43,238 bases of DNA from Candidatus Methanoplasma glyptotermitis. Lineage in GTDB: Archaea; Thermoplasmatota; Thermoplasmata; Methanomassiliicoccales; Methanomethylophilaceae. The stretch lies in NCBI GenBank assembly GCA_031267895.1, contig JAIRYF010000060.1, positions 1-43,238 on the forward strand. Reading direction: 5' to 3'. The position numbers were made by a program, and so were the translations under genes. Below are positions 1 through 8,205 of this stretch, one piece after another. Under the pieces are notes generated by a model. The model did no database searches and was not told the origin of the DNA. It was given only the letters and a program-made list of their open reading frames with translations. Numbering within the stretch: the stretch's first letter is position 1; each line of letters begins with the position of its first letter.

Positions 1-1
1 C

Positions 2-112
2 TCCTCCGACGGCATACCGTATTGGATTCCCGTTCTCATAGTAGGAGCGTTCCTTGCCTGTATAGCAGCCGCCGCAGCAGGAAACGCAATAATCAAACGC
101 AGGAAAAGCTGA
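2..112 (+). CDS. C-terminal end of a cell-surface protein (5' end outside window)
   Basis: The reading frame enters from the left edge and ends at TGA 110-112. The visible 36 residues start with SSDGIPYWIPVL, continue as a hydrophobic Ala/Ile/Val-rich membrane segment and end with a basic tail (IIKRRKS). The same anchor, DGIPYWIPVLI plus an RRRK tail, ends the leucine-rich-repeat protein at 8206-10516, so this is very likely the tail of a paralogous surface protein anchored by one C-terminal membrane helix. Its extracellular part cannot be seen. The DNA is also alike after the stop codon, where both genes have a related terminator hairpin. Confidence 0.75.
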   Translation, partial: SSDGIPYWIPVLIVGAFLACIAAAAAGNAIIKRRKS

Positions 113-164
113 CCGTAAACAGAAACACAGCCGCGAACCCAAACCCTTTCCCAAACACAAACAG

Positions 165-198
165 AAGAGACCGTCCGCATCTGCGGCGGTATCTCTTT
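165..198 (+). terminator. Terminator-like hairpin after the surface protein
   Basis: AAGAGA-CCG and CGG-TATCTCTT form an imperfect stem followed by a T-rich stretch. The same hairpin, with a perfect stem, follows the paralogous surface gene at 10552-10590, which supports a real role in ending transcription. Confidence 0.55.
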
Positions 199-267
199 TC
201 TTATTTTCTTCTTTCCTGCATCGGCATTCCCTTTGTACTTCGAGTTCTTTTGCACCGCGAAATATCC

Positions 268-356
268 TCTCTCTCCCTGAGAACAGGGATTCCTTTATAG
301 GATACATCGACGAGAAGACCGGCAAGTTTCTCTCTCCCTGAGAACAGGGATTCCTT
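268..356. repeat. Pair of identical 28-nt repeats, 33 nt apart (CRISPR-like)
   Basis: Positions 268-295 and 329-356 carry the same 28 bases. Each contains a perfect CCCTG-AGAA-CAGGG stem-loop. The repeats are separated by 33 bases of unrelated sequence, so the period is 61, the geometry of a type I CRISPR repeat-spacer unit. There are only two copies, and no leader or cas gene is visible, so it may be a minimal or decayed array or simply a duplicated hairpin element. No gene is seen between 113 and 566. Confidence 0.4.
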
Positions 357-604
357 ACGGCCTTAATACAAAATGTTTCCGGTGAAACCTCGCATCTTCA
401 CTCCGAACTGGAAGAGTTTTAAGACGTTTTATACGGAAGAAGCGAACCATCAGTACACAAAGAAATACTGTTCAGATGCACAGCTCACATTATAGAGAGG
501 CCCGCAGACGTAAGGTATTTGTTTTTAAGAGGGTTTCACAGGCCACGTCGCCGACCTAGTTAAATAAGTGTAATATATTTCGGCTCTCGGGAGATAGATT
601 TCGT

Positions 605-1645
605 ATGGCAATGACTCCAAAAGAGAGAATAATCTCAGCAATGAAACTGGAAGAACTCGACAGGCCGCCCGTGGCGATTTTCACACAGGCCGCCACGGTC
701 TCGCAGATGGACAAGGTCGGCGCAGCATGGCCTGAGGCCCACAAAAAGGCAGAACTCATGGCAAAACTCGGAACCGCACAGGCGGACATGTTCGGATTTG
801 AATGTGTAAGAGCTCCGTTCTGTCTCACGGCCGAGGCCGAGAGGCTCGGATGCAGAGTGCAGGTCGAGAAGAAAGACGCAGCCCCCATGATAAAGGAACA
901 CCCGTTCCACTTCGACCCGATGTCGGGCGAGTATGATGACCCTGCAGCACTCATGTCTCCCGATGAATTCGTAAAGGGCGGCAGGCCCGCAGAGGCCATT
1001 AAAGCGATAGGGCTGATGAAAAAATCGCACGGCGAAAACTTCGCGGTCGTCGCGGGAAACACAGGTCCGTTCACCCTTGCAGGACACATGATCAACACGG
1101 AAAACATGGTCTTCGGTATGATGATGGCCCCCGAAGAGGTATCGAAGTGGGTGGCAGCGGTCAATCCGATCGTGAAGGCGTACACACAGGCACTGTCTGA
1201 CGCGGGCGCCGATGCCATCCAGATGTCCGAGCCTTCGGCATCCACCGATATGCTTGCGCCTGATATGTTTGAGGGTGCATCCGGTACGTACGTCAGAGAA
1301 AGCCTCGCGAAGGTCAAGGATGCGTTCTCAGTTCTCCACATCTGCGGAGACACATACCCGATACTTGACGGTATGATCTCAACCGGTGTCACGGGACTCT
1401 CGATTGAAGAGAAGGTCGATCCTTTCAAAGCAGCCGAGAAGGTCGCAAAGAGAGCTGCACTTGTGGGAAATGTCGGGTCGGTGAAACCGCTCTTCCAGGG
1501 AACACCGGAAGAGGTTAAAGCGGCGGCAATCAACAGTGCTAAGGCGGGATTCAGCGTCATATCCTCAGGCTGCGGTGTGGCTACAGCCACCACAGATGCT
1601 AACATGCAGGCGATGGTTGACGCAGTAAAAGGGTTCAAACACTGA
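605..1645 (+). CDS. Methylcobamide:CoM methyltransferase (MtaA/MtbA family)
   Basis: This cytoplasmic zinc enzyme moves the methyl group from a methylated corrinoid protein to coenzyme M, giving methyl-CoM for the methyl-CoM reductase encoded just downstream. The 346 residues match the usual length of the uroporphyrinogen-decarboxylase-like MtaA/MtbA fold. The zinc-thiol motif is visible: HICGDT in the second half and a second cysteine in SSGCGV near the C terminus. PWPEAH-type (AAWPEAH) and FGFECVRAPF segments are also typical. The TPKER start and the C-terminal TTDANMQAMVD segment look somewhat closer to MtbA (methylamine branch) than MtaA (methanol branch), so I leave the paralogue open. 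The ATG at 605 follows GGGAGAT, and a TATA-like TAATATATTT lies about 30 bases upstream. Confidence 0.9.
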   Translation: MAMTPKERIISAMKLEELDRPPVAIFTQAATVSQMDKVGAAWPEAHKKAELMAKLGTAQADMFGFECVRAPFCLTAEAERLGCRVQVEKKDAAPMIKEHPFHFDPMSGEYDDPAALMSPDEFVKGGRPAEAIKAIGLMKKSHGENFAVVAGNTGPFTLAGHMINTENMVFGMMMAPEEVSKWVAAVNPIVKAYTQALSDAGADAIQMSEPSASTDMLAPDMFEGASGTYVRESLAKVKDAFSVLHICGDTYPILDGMISTGVTGLSIEEKVDPFKAAEKVAKRAALVGNVGSVKPLFQGTPEEVKAAAINSAKAGFSVISSGCGVATATTDANMQAMVDAVKGFKH

Positions 1646-1799
1646 TCCCTGATCCAAACCTTTTCCAAACCCCTTCGGAATCATCCGTTCTCAAGTTTGG
1701 GTTTGGCATACCGGATGCCGCATCCGCCGGTTTTTGCATGTCCGAAGGTCTGTGCACAGTTTTGCAAATGTTTATTCATGCACATGCCGATGCCGGCAT

Positions 1800-2510
1800 G
1801 TGTCCCGAATTCTGAATACCAATGCGGAGTATGCTGAGAAGCTTAAGACAATACTCGGCCTCAGAGCAGAACCTGTGGCCGTTATACTGATCGGAGACGG
1901 GGATGAATATCCTGCAGGTCTGTCGCTTCCGGAGTCCCCGATGAGCCATTGCCAGGCAGTTTTCCGCGCCAGGAGGGGGGAGTGCATAAAGATGCCTTAT
2001 GAAATGCAGGTGTGCCACGTAGGAACATCGGTTCTGGGCATGGGAGAGACACCGGCGAAGATCGCATCGGGAGAATTCCATGCGGGCATAGGCATACACG
2101 ATTCTGCTGAATCGGCAAAGAAGATGATAGATGAAAGGATGGTTATACCCTATCATACGGTGGGCGAGGCAGTCTGTCCGCTGAGCAAAGCGGATTTCGT
2201 ACCGGATGCGGTGATAATTGCAGATATTCCGGAGAGGCTGTATTGGATAGCATCCGTGATGACCGCCGAGAAAGGGGGCCGTGCGGTGTTCAGCACATCT
2301 CCGTTCCAGTGTGCATGCGAGGACATAACCGCACTGCCCGTTGTTTCAGGCAGACCTAATGTATCTTTGGGGTGCTTCGGGTGCAGAAAGAGGACAGATA
2401 TGGCACCGGACGAACTTGCATGCGGAATTCCGTATGCGCTCATCCCCGATTATGTATCGCGTCTGGAGGGATATGCGGCGGGGACAATGTCCAAGGCCAA
2501 GCGGGACTGA
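1800..2510 (+). CDS. DUF169 family protein
   Basis: Conserved but uncharacterised family, frequent in methanogens and other anaerobes near methyltransferase genes. Family-like features are an N-terminal LRAEPVAVIL segment, a conserved cysteine in SHCQAVF, and a C-terminal cysteine cluster (LGCFGCRKRT) followed by ACGIPYALI. The frame is open from an ATG at 1734, but the extra 22 residues are rich in Cys, His and Arg and look non-coding, so I prefer the GTG at 1800 with TTTATTCA about 26 bases upstream as a TATA box for a leaderless message. Its position between the CoM methyltransferase and the mcr operon suggests a methyl-transfer or corrinoid role, which is inference only. Confidence 0.75.
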   Translation: MSRILNTNAEYAEKLKTILGLRAEPVAVILIGDGDEYPAGLSLPESPMSHCQAVFRARRGECIKMPYEMQVCHVGTSVLGMGETPAKIASGEFHAGIGIHDSAESAKKMIDERMVIPYHTVGEAVCPLSKADFVPDAVIIADIPERLYWIASVMTAEKGGRAVFSTSPFQCACEDITALPVVSGRPNVSLGCFGCRKRTDMAPDELACGIPYALIPDYVSRLEGYAAGTMSKAKRD

Positions 2511-2549
2511 ACGGTTTAGTGTTACTATTTCACATTTTAAAGATGTTTG

Positions 2550-2567
2550 TTTATGTCCGAACATAAA
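2550..2567. promoter_or_regulatory. Perfect hairpin/palindrome upstream of the mcr promoter
   Basis: TTTATGT-CCGA-ACATAAA is a perfect 7-bp inverted repeat with a 4-base centre. It lies about 40 bases after the DUF169 stop codon and about 25 bases before the mcr TATA box. It could end the DUF169 transcript or act as an operator for mcr. Confidence 0.4.
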
Positions 2568-2590
2568 ATAACTTGTTACGCAGAGAAACC

Positions 2591-2606
2591 AATATATACT
2601 AGATAT
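2591..2606 (+). promoter_or_regulatory. Probable mcr promoter TATA box
   Basis: AATATATACTAGATAT is the strongest archaeal box-A-like sequence in the gap before mcrB. Transcription would begin near 2620, which gives a leader of roughly 165 bases, long for an archaeal gene. Confidence 0.5.
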
Positions 2607-2631
2607 CACGCGCGCGTCTGAAATTCCAGAT

Positions 2632-2659
2632 TTTTCCATCCAATCCAAATGATGGAAAA
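2632..2659 (+). promoter_or_regulatory. Terminator-like hairpin in the mcr leader (possible attenuator)
   Basis: TTTTCCATC (2632-2640) and GATGGAAAA (2651-2659) pair perfectly over 9 bp around a 10-base loop and are followed at once by ATTATTTTTT. This is the architecture of a U-tract terminator placed about 130 bases before the mcrB start. A strong Shine-Dalgarno (AAGGAGG) follows at 2776-2782. Confidence 0.45.
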
Positions 2660-2787
2660 TATTATTTTTTGTCCCGAAATCTTGCGTTTTCAAATGGTTT
2701 TAAATCAGATAATACACTACTTGCCTTTGCAAGGGGAAAGCGAAAGATCACTATTTTTCGCCAGTTATTTGAACAAGGAGGTATGAA

Positions 2788-4116
2788 ATGCCAAAATACA
2801 AGGACGTAATCGACCTGTATGACGACAACGGTAAACGCATAGCCAAGCAGATACCGCTGGAAGCCATCAGTCCGTTGCGCAACAATGCGATCAAAAAAAT
2901 CGCATCTCTGAGCAAGAGAACTATCGCGGTCAATCTTGCCGGTATCGAGAAGGCTCTTAAGACCGGTAACATGGCCGGTGCGATGATCAAAGGGAAAGAG
3001 ATCGACATAAAGTTGGTCGACAATGCCAAGAAGATCGCGTCGATAGTCAAGGAAAAGGTCCAGGTAACATCCGATGACGGTACATCTGTATCGATCAAAG
3101 CGGACGGAAAGAGTCTGGTCGTAATAGTGCCCGAGGCGAGGACGGATGCCGGCGTGGAATACACAACCGGTTTCACAGCGGTTGCGTCTGCGGTCACCGA
3201 AGCTATTATTGATGAATTCAAAGTTCCGATGTACAAGGCCAATATGGTAAAGGGAGCAGTCTGGGGAAGATACCCGCAGACCGTAGGGTTCGACGGCGCA
3301 AACGTGAAATCGATTCTCGATGTCCCGCAGAACAATGAGGGTGCCGGATATGCACTCAGAAACATAATGGCGAACCATGTCGTCGCGCTTGTCAACAAAA
3401 ATGCGATGCAGGGTGTGGCACTCTCGTCGATATTCGAGCAGTGCGGTGCCTACGAGATGGGAGATGCGATCGGAAACTTTGAGAGAAGCCATCTCCTCGG
3501 TCTCGCGTACCAGGGACTGAACGCAAACAACATACTGTACTCGATCGTCAAGAAAAACGGCAAGACCGGAACTGTCGGTACTGTCATAGAGACACTCATG
3601 GCGAGGGCAATAGACGACGGCGTTATACACGTCAAAGAGACGCTCCCGTCGGGATACAAGGTCTACACAACGAAGGATCTTCCTCTGTGGAACGCATATG
3701 CGGCTGTCGGTCAGGTAGCGGCTGTCATGGTGAATGTCGGTGCGGCAAGGGCTGCGCAGGGTGTTCCCGGAACGGTCCTGTACTACAATGATCTGCTTGA
3801 GCACGAGACCGGACTGCCCGGTACAGACTACGGAAGATCCGAAGGTGTCGGTGTCGGTATGTCGTTCTTCTCGCACTCCATATACGGAGGAGGAGGACCC
3901 GGTCTGTTCCACGGGAACCACGTTGTCACAAGGCACTCGAAAGGAGTTCTGATCCCCGCAGTCACGGCAGCGAACTGTCTTGACGGAGGAACGCAGACAT
4001 TCTCGCCGGAAGCGACGTCCGGACTCATCAAAGAAGTGTTCGGAGACATGGCTGAATTCCGCTCGCCTATCCAAGTGGTGGGTGCCGAGGCAAAGAAGAT
4101 CGCAAAGAAGGTCTGA
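2788..4116 (+). CDS. mcrB: Methyl-coenzyme M reductase beta subunit
   Basis: Beta subunit of the alpha2-beta2-gamma2 enzyme that reduces methyl-CoM with coenzyme B to methane and the heterodisulfide, the last step of methanogenesis. The 442 residues match the family length. Typical stretches include the [12 protein letters not shown] start, the middle segment with [13 protein letters not shown], and the glycine-rich [23 protein letters not shown] near the C terminus, where the beta subunit closes the active-site channel. The ATG follows AAGGAGG with ideal spacing. First gene of mcrB-D-G-A, with 8 bases to mcrD. Confidence 0.98.
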   Translation: MPKYKDVIDLYDDNGKRIAKQIPLEAISPLRNNAIKKIASLSKRTIAVNLAGIEKALKTGNMAGAMIKGKEIDIKLVDNAKKIASIVKEKVQVTSDDGTSVSIKADGKSLVVIVPEARTDAGVEYTTGFTAVASAVTEAIIDEFKVPMYKANMVKGAVWGRYPQTVGFDGANVKSILDVPQNNEGAGYALRNIMANHVVALVNKNAMQGVALSSIFEQCGAYEMGDAIGNFERSHLLGLAYQGLNANNILYSIVKKNGKTGTVGTVIETLMARAIDDGVIHVKETLPSGYKVYTTKDLPLWNAYAAVGQVAAVMVNVGAARAAQGVPGTVLYYNDLLEHETGLPGTDYGRSEGVGVGMSFFSHSIYGGGGPGLFHGNHVVTRHSKGVLIPAVTAANCLDGGTQTFSPEATSGLIKEVFGDMAEFRSPIQVVGAEAKKIAKKV

Positions 4117-4124
4117 GGTAGGTT

Positions 4125-4547
4125 ATGTTGAGTGAATCTACAGTGGAATACGCAGAAATACCGCTTCCGGAAGTGGAGATATTCTCCAACGCAATGCTGA
4201 GTGCAGAGACGACCGAGAAGGTTCTGAACGCACTCGAACCCATCGAAAACATCAGACAGATAAACATGACCGGCGAAGGCATTCCGAGAAATCTGAACAG
4301 CGGACCCGGCAAAGGACTGCCGAATAATCATTCCGAACGCAAGACTATAACGGTCGGCGGACGCGAGGTGGAACTCAAATATCTGGTCGGAGCTTTCTAC
4401 GTCGAGCTAGATGTAGAGAACGAAGAGATGCTGGATGAGGCAGTCGGGAAGATAAGGTCCGCATGCGAGTCCGCAATGCCGCACGGATTCAGTCTGTCGG
4501 TGGGAAGATACTCAAAATACAGGAAAACACTCAGAGATTACAGGTAA
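4125..4547 (+). CDS. mcrD: Methyl-coenzyme M reductase operon protein D
   Basis: Small accessory protein of the mcr operon. It is not part of the purified holoenzyme and is thought to act as a chaperone during assembly or cofactor F430 loading. The 140 residues match McrD in length. The conserved [13 protein letters not shown] segment and the [11 protein letters not shown] strand in the second half are family-like. It begins 8 bases after mcrB and ends one base before the GTG that could extend mcrG. Confidence 0.93.
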   Translation: MLSESTVEYAEIPLPEVEIFSNAMLSAETTEKVLNALEPIENIRQINMTGEGIPRNLNSGPGKGLPNNHSERKTITVGGREVELKYLVGAFYVELDVENEEMLDEAVGKIRSACESAMPHGFSLSVGRYSKYRKTLRDYR

Positions 4548-4557
4548 GGTGAAAAAT

Positions 4558-5334
4558 ATGGCAGCATATAAAAGACAGTTCTACCCAGGAACCACCACTC
4601 CCGCTAAGAACAGAAGAAAAGTGATGGATCCCAAGGTAAAATTGAAGAAACTTCGCGATGTCTCCATGGATGACGTAGTCAGACTCATGGGACACCGCAA
4701 CCCCGGGGAGGAGTACAAATCCATCCACCCCCCGATAGAAGAGGGAAAGGAACCGAACTGTCCGATAAGGAAGCTCGTTGAGCCTATAGACGGAGCAAAG
4801 AAAGGAGACAGAGTCAGATACATACAGTTCACCGACTCGGTCTATTTTGCACCCATATCCCCCTATCAGAGGGCATGGATGTACCTCTCAAGGTACAGAG
4901 GGATCGACACCGGAACGCTTTCCGGGAGACAGATCATCGAAGTAAGGGAGAGGGACCTTGAGAAACTCGCAAAAGAGATGATCGACAACGAGACCTTCGA
5001 CCCGGCCCTCACAGGTATCAGAGGAGCAACAGTTCACGGACACGCATGCCGTCTCGACGAGAACGGCCTGATGTTCGATGCCTGGCAGAGATACATTTGG
5101 GACAAGGACAAGAAAGAAGTAGTTTACGTCAAAGACCAGGTCGCGATTCCGATCGACAGGAAGATATCCGTCGGTAAGCCGGCATCGCTGAACGACCTCA
5201 AAAAGAGGACAACGATCTTCAGGGCCGACGGCGTAGACATGAGGGATGACAAAGAGGTCACGGCATACGGACTCAGAATCCACAAGCTCAGGACACTTGG
5301 CGGCTATCAGCCCTTCAACGTAAAGGATGTGTAA
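4558..5334 (+). CDS. mcrG: Methyl-coenzyme M reductase gamma subunit
   Basis: Gamma subunit of methyl-CoM reductase. About 258 residues, beginning [11 protein letters not shown] as in other McrG proteins, with the conserved [16 protein letters not shown] segment near residue 45 and [12 protein letters not shown]-like and [16 protein letters not shown] segments that line the F430 pocket. The frame is open nine bases further up to a GTG (4549), but the ATG at 4558 gives the family N terminus and sits about 7 bases after AAGGTGA, so I use it. Only two bases separate its stop from mcrA. Confidence 0.96.
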   Translation: MAAYKRQFYPGTTTPAKNRRKVMDPKVKLKKLRDVSMDDVVRLMGHRNPGEEYKSIHPPIEEGKEPNCPIRKLVEPIDGAKKGDRVRYIQFTDSVYFAPISPYQRAWMYLSRYRGIDTGTLSGRQIIEVRERDLEKLAKEMIDNETFDPALTGIRGATVHGHACRLDENGLMFDAWQRYIWDKDKKEVVYVKDQVAIPIDRKISVGKPASLNDLKKRTTIFRADGVDMRDDKEVTAYGLRIHKLRTLGGYQPFNVKDV

Positions 5335-5336
5335 AC

Positions 5337-7001
5337 ATGGCTGGCAAACAGAAAGACAAGCTTTTCATGGAAGCAGTCAAGAAGAAGTTTAAAGAAGAAC
5401 CCACCGACATGGAGACCAAGTACTACGTGTACGGAGGATGGAAGCAGTCCAAGAGCAAGGTCGAATTCCAGAAATCCGCCGAGGCGATAGCCAAGAAACG
5501 CGGATTCCCGATGATGAATGAAGACATCGGTGTCCCGCTCGGTCAGAGGTCCTGGATGCCGTATCAGCTGTCCCACACAGATATCTATGTGGAAGCCGAT
5601 GATCTGCACTGCGTCAACAACCCCGCTATCCAGCAGGCATGGGACGACATAAGGAGGACGGTCCTCGTAGGTCTCGACTCCCCGCACAGCACGATCGAGA
5701 AGAGACTCGGAAAAGAGGTAACTCCCGAGACGATCAGCAGCTACCTTGAGGTTGTCAACCACACAATGCCCGGAGGCGCAGTCGTTCAGGAACACATGGC
5801 AGAAGTCAACCCCGCGCTGGTGTATGACTCATACGTCAAGGTGTTCTCCGGAGACGATGAACTTATTGACGAGATCGACAGCAGGTTCGTCATAGACATC
5901 AACAAGCTCTTCCCCAAGGCTCAGGCAGAACAGCTCAAAAAGGCAGTCGGAAAGACGCTGATGCAGGCTGTCCGTGTCCCGACCATAGTCGGAAGATTCA
6001 TGGACGGAGCGACCGTCTCGAGACACGCAGCCATGCAGATCTCGATGGCATTCATCTCCTCCTACAAACTTGCGGCGGGAGAGGCAGCAATCGCAGACTT
6101 CGCATACGCAGCCAAGCACCAGTCCATAAACATGGGTTCAATGATGCCCGCAAGGCGTGCAAGAGGACCCAATGAGCCCGGCGGAATACCCTTCGGATTC
6201 TTTGCGGATATGGTACAATCCGACCGTGTATATCCGGACGACCCCGGAAGGGCAGTTCTTGAGACTGTCGGTCTCGGTGCAGCGATCTTCGATCAGGTAT
6301 ACCTCGGCGGATACATGTCCGGCGGTGTGGGATTCACCCAATACGCCACAGCGACATACACCGATAATATCCTTGAAGACTACGTCTACCACTCGATTGA
6401 CGTGATCAAGGACAAGTACGGCGGATTCTGCAAACTGGACCCGTCAAAGTACGACGAACTCCTGAAGCTCGGAGATGATATCAACGCGTACGCACTGGAG
6501 ATGTACGAGAGATACCCCGCAATCATGGAGACGCACTTCGGAGGGTCGCAGAGGGCAACTGTCGCAGCGGCCACAACAGGTATAGCGGGATCAATGGCAA
6601 CGGGTGTCGCAGACTGCGGTCTGAACCTCTGGTACCTTTCGATGCTCCAGCACAAGGAGAGAGCGGGAAGGCTTGGATTCTACGGATACGATCTGCAGGA
6701 TCAGTGCGGTTCGGCTAACTCGTTCTCGTACAGATCCGATGAGGGTCTGCCGGCTGAGATAAGAGGTCCGAACTACCCCAACTATGCAATGAATGTAGGT
6801 CACCTGTCGGGATACTCCGGTATCGCAAAGGCATCCCACGTCGCACGCGGAGATGCATTCACCGCCAACCCCTACATCCGCGTCGCTTTCGCCGACCCGA
6901 GTCTGATCTTCGACTTCGCCAACGTTACGAAAGAGATCGGAAGAGGAGGACTCAGAGAGTTCGTCCCCGCCGGCGAGAGAACCGCTGTCATCAAAGGCTG
7001 A
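5337..7001 (+). CDS. mcrA: Methyl-coenzyme M reductase alpha subunit
   Basis: Alpha subunit carrying most of the active site, including contacts to nickel cofactor F430. The 554 residues match the family. Diagnostic parts are [15 protein letters not shown], the [13 protein letters not shown] loop (residues about 271-281, holding the arginine that is methylated in other methanogens), the KHQ histidine near residue 261, and [11 protein letters not shown] near residues 448-458. In that last motif Gly450 corresponds to the thioglycine and Cys457 to the methyl-cysteine position known from Methanothermobacter. Whether these residues are modified cannot be read from DNA. The start ATG is two bases after mcrG. 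Confidence 0.99.
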   Translation: MAGKQKDKLFMEAVKKKFKEEPTDMETKYYVYGGWKQSKSKVEFQKSAEAIAKKRGFPMMNEDIGVPLGQRSWMPYQLSHTDIYVEADDLHCVNNPAIQQAWDDIRRTVLVGLDSPHSTIEKRLGKEVTPETISSYLEVVNHTMPGGAVVQEHMAEVNPALVYDSYVKVFSGDDELIDEIDSRFVIDINKLFPKAQAEQLKKAVGKTLMQAVRVPTIVGRFMDGATVSRHAAMQISMAFISSYKLAAGEAAIADFAYAAKHQSINMGSMMPARRARGPNEPGGIPFGFFADMVQSDRVYPDDPGRAVLETVGLGAAIFDQVYLGGYMSGGVGFTQYATATYTDNILEDYVYHSIDVIKDKYGGFCKLDPSKYDELLKLGDDINAYALEMYERYPAIMETHFGGSQRATVAAATTGIAGSMATGVADCGLNLWYLSMLQHKERAGRLGFYGYDLQDQCGSANSFSYRSDEGLPAEIRGPNYPNYAMNVGHLSGYSGIAKASHVARGDAFTANPYIRVAFADPSLIFDFANVTKEIGRGGLREFVPAGERTAVIKG

Positions 7002-7005
7002 TCCG

Positions 7006-7293
7006 ATGATGCAGGGAGACATCCTGAAGTACATACCGACATCGACTGTCGGAAAGGCAACCGATATCAGAGAAAAGGACGGTAAGATCTGGGTTAAACT
7101 GGATTTCACAGGTCTTTACTACGATGCCGGCTATCTGAAGACAGCGGATATATCGGAGTACAAGGAGGTCTCATACAAAGAACGCGAGAGGAACTCCGCA
7201 ACCCGCAGAGAAGCCGTCGATGCACTTGAAGAAGCCCATAAAACGGAAGAAGAAGTGGATATAAGCGGTTTCATGCCGAGCGGCGGAGGATAA
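7006..7293 (+). CDS. Small DUF2098-like protein, last gene of the mcr operon
   Basis: A 95-residue soluble protein four bases after mcrA. The first half, with a GKATDIREKDGKIWVKLD segment followed by TGLYYDAGYL, is a small beta-barrel-like domain that resembles the methanogen family DUF2098. The second half is a charged helix (residues about 55-83) ending in a Gly-rich tail. Two ATG codons, at 7006 and 7009, are possible. No function is known to me. Its place between mcrA and the operon terminator means it is co-transcribed with methyl-CoM reductase. Confidence 0.8.
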   Translation: MMQGDILKYIPTSTVGKATDIREKDGKIWVKLDFTGLYYDAGYLKTADISEYKEVSYKERERNSATRREAVDALEEAHKTEEEVDISGFMPSGGG

Positions 7294-7310
7294 ACAATTT
7301 CCCTTAAAGC

Positions 7311-7353
7311 GGTCTCCTGTCTGTGATGTACCGACAGAAAGAGACAGGAGACC
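7311..7353 (+). terminator. Terminator of the mcr operon
   Basis: GGTCTCCTGTCT (7311-7322) and AGACAGGAGACC (7342-7353) are perfect 12-bp inverted repeats around a 19-base loop. They begin 17 bases after the stop codon of the last mcr-operon gene. A short AT-rich stretch follows, but no clean T run. Confidence 0.65.
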
Positions 7354-7391
7354 ACGGAATTTATTGGAATTTAAGTACGTGAACGCATTCA

Positions 7392-7409
7392 TTCGGCACG
7401 CGTGCCGAA
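7392..7409. promoter_or_regulatory. Perfect 18-bp palindrome
   Basis: TTCGGCACGCGTGCCGAA is fully self-complementary with no spacer, as expected for a dimeric regulator's operator. It lies 39 bases after the mcr terminator, inside an 850-base stretch with no convincing gene (7354-8205), so its target is unknown. The rest of that stretch shows only the inverted repeat at 8125-8179. Confidence 0.4.
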
Positions 7410-8124
7410 CGGGAAGAATCAGGCGGAATCGGAAATTTTTGATTGGAGACATTCCCCGAAGGTTCACGGAGATGGCTGGAGACGCCCACTTTAAGGTACT
7501 GATCGGCCGGCCAAGTCTGTTCCTATTCTGTATAGAACTATTGGGGATCTGAGCAGGATATAGCCATAGCTCATGTCCCGATTTTCCGCAATAAGCAAGG
7601 CTAATGTCGGAATTATTAGATCAACACGAGGAAGCCTGCCAGATACTTCTGAAAATGATCAAAAATGAGACGGAATCTGCGAACTCGACATCTGCGATTC
7701 TGGAAATTTCAATTTCTGGAAAATTCGACGGCAAATCTTACGCTGTATCCTTCTGTGTAATACTTCTCGCTTAACTGATGGGGCCATAGCAGTACATGCC
7801 GGCGGAAACACAGAGTCTCCCCCATCTTAAAGCCGTTAAGATGTTCTCACAATCCCGATTTATGAGATATTCTCTGACAAAAGCTGCCGTCCGACATGCA
7901 GTGATTTATTCATGTTCGTCTCCGAGAACAAGCGTCCGGGATGAAATCGATTTCCCATTACAGATAAGCCATATTGTCCGGGATACTCTGACCTGTGCCG
8001 GCATCCAGGTTCATACGCCGTGTCAGAGAATTATCTGTCTGACTCTGAACTCCGGCTCTTTCGTCCGGAACGGCGGATACGCAGCGCGGCTGCGGACGCC
8101 GCATAACATTTATTGTATATTGTC

Positions 8125-8179
8125 CCAAGTATACGTGAATTATATATCCAAGCACAATTATACGCCAAATTATACTTGG
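8125..8179 (+). promoter_or_regulatory. Promoter region with flanking inverted repeat, upstream of the LRR protein
   Basis: CCAAGTATA (8125-8133) and TATACTTGG (8171-8179) are perfect 9-bp inverted repeats on either side of a very AT-rich core that contains ATTATATATCC. The arrangement puts a putative TATA box inside an operator-like repeat some 30-70 bases before the ATG at 8206. Confidence 0.4.
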
Positions 8180-8205
8180 ATAGGTACAACAAGGAGCAAA
8201 ACACT

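Noticed and set aside
22-300. 92-residue frame at the left edge
   Set aside because: It covers the terminator and the first CRISPR-like repeat and competes with the clear C-terminal anchor frame.
556-1668. 370-residue open frame on the minus strand opposite the CoM methyltransferase
   Set aside because: It is the shadow of a real gene: the plus strand has a full family match with the zinc motif, while the minus frame shows no domain and has shadow-like composition.
2662-4074. 470-residue minus-strand frame opposite mcrB
   Set aside because: mcrB is unmistakable on the plus strand; the antisense frame is rich in Cys, Arg and His and has no motif.
2788-7001. Possible alkane- rather than methyl-CoM reductase
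   Set aside because: The alpha-subunit motifs ([31 protein letters not shown]) and the neighbouring CoM methyltransferase match ordinary methanogenic MCR.
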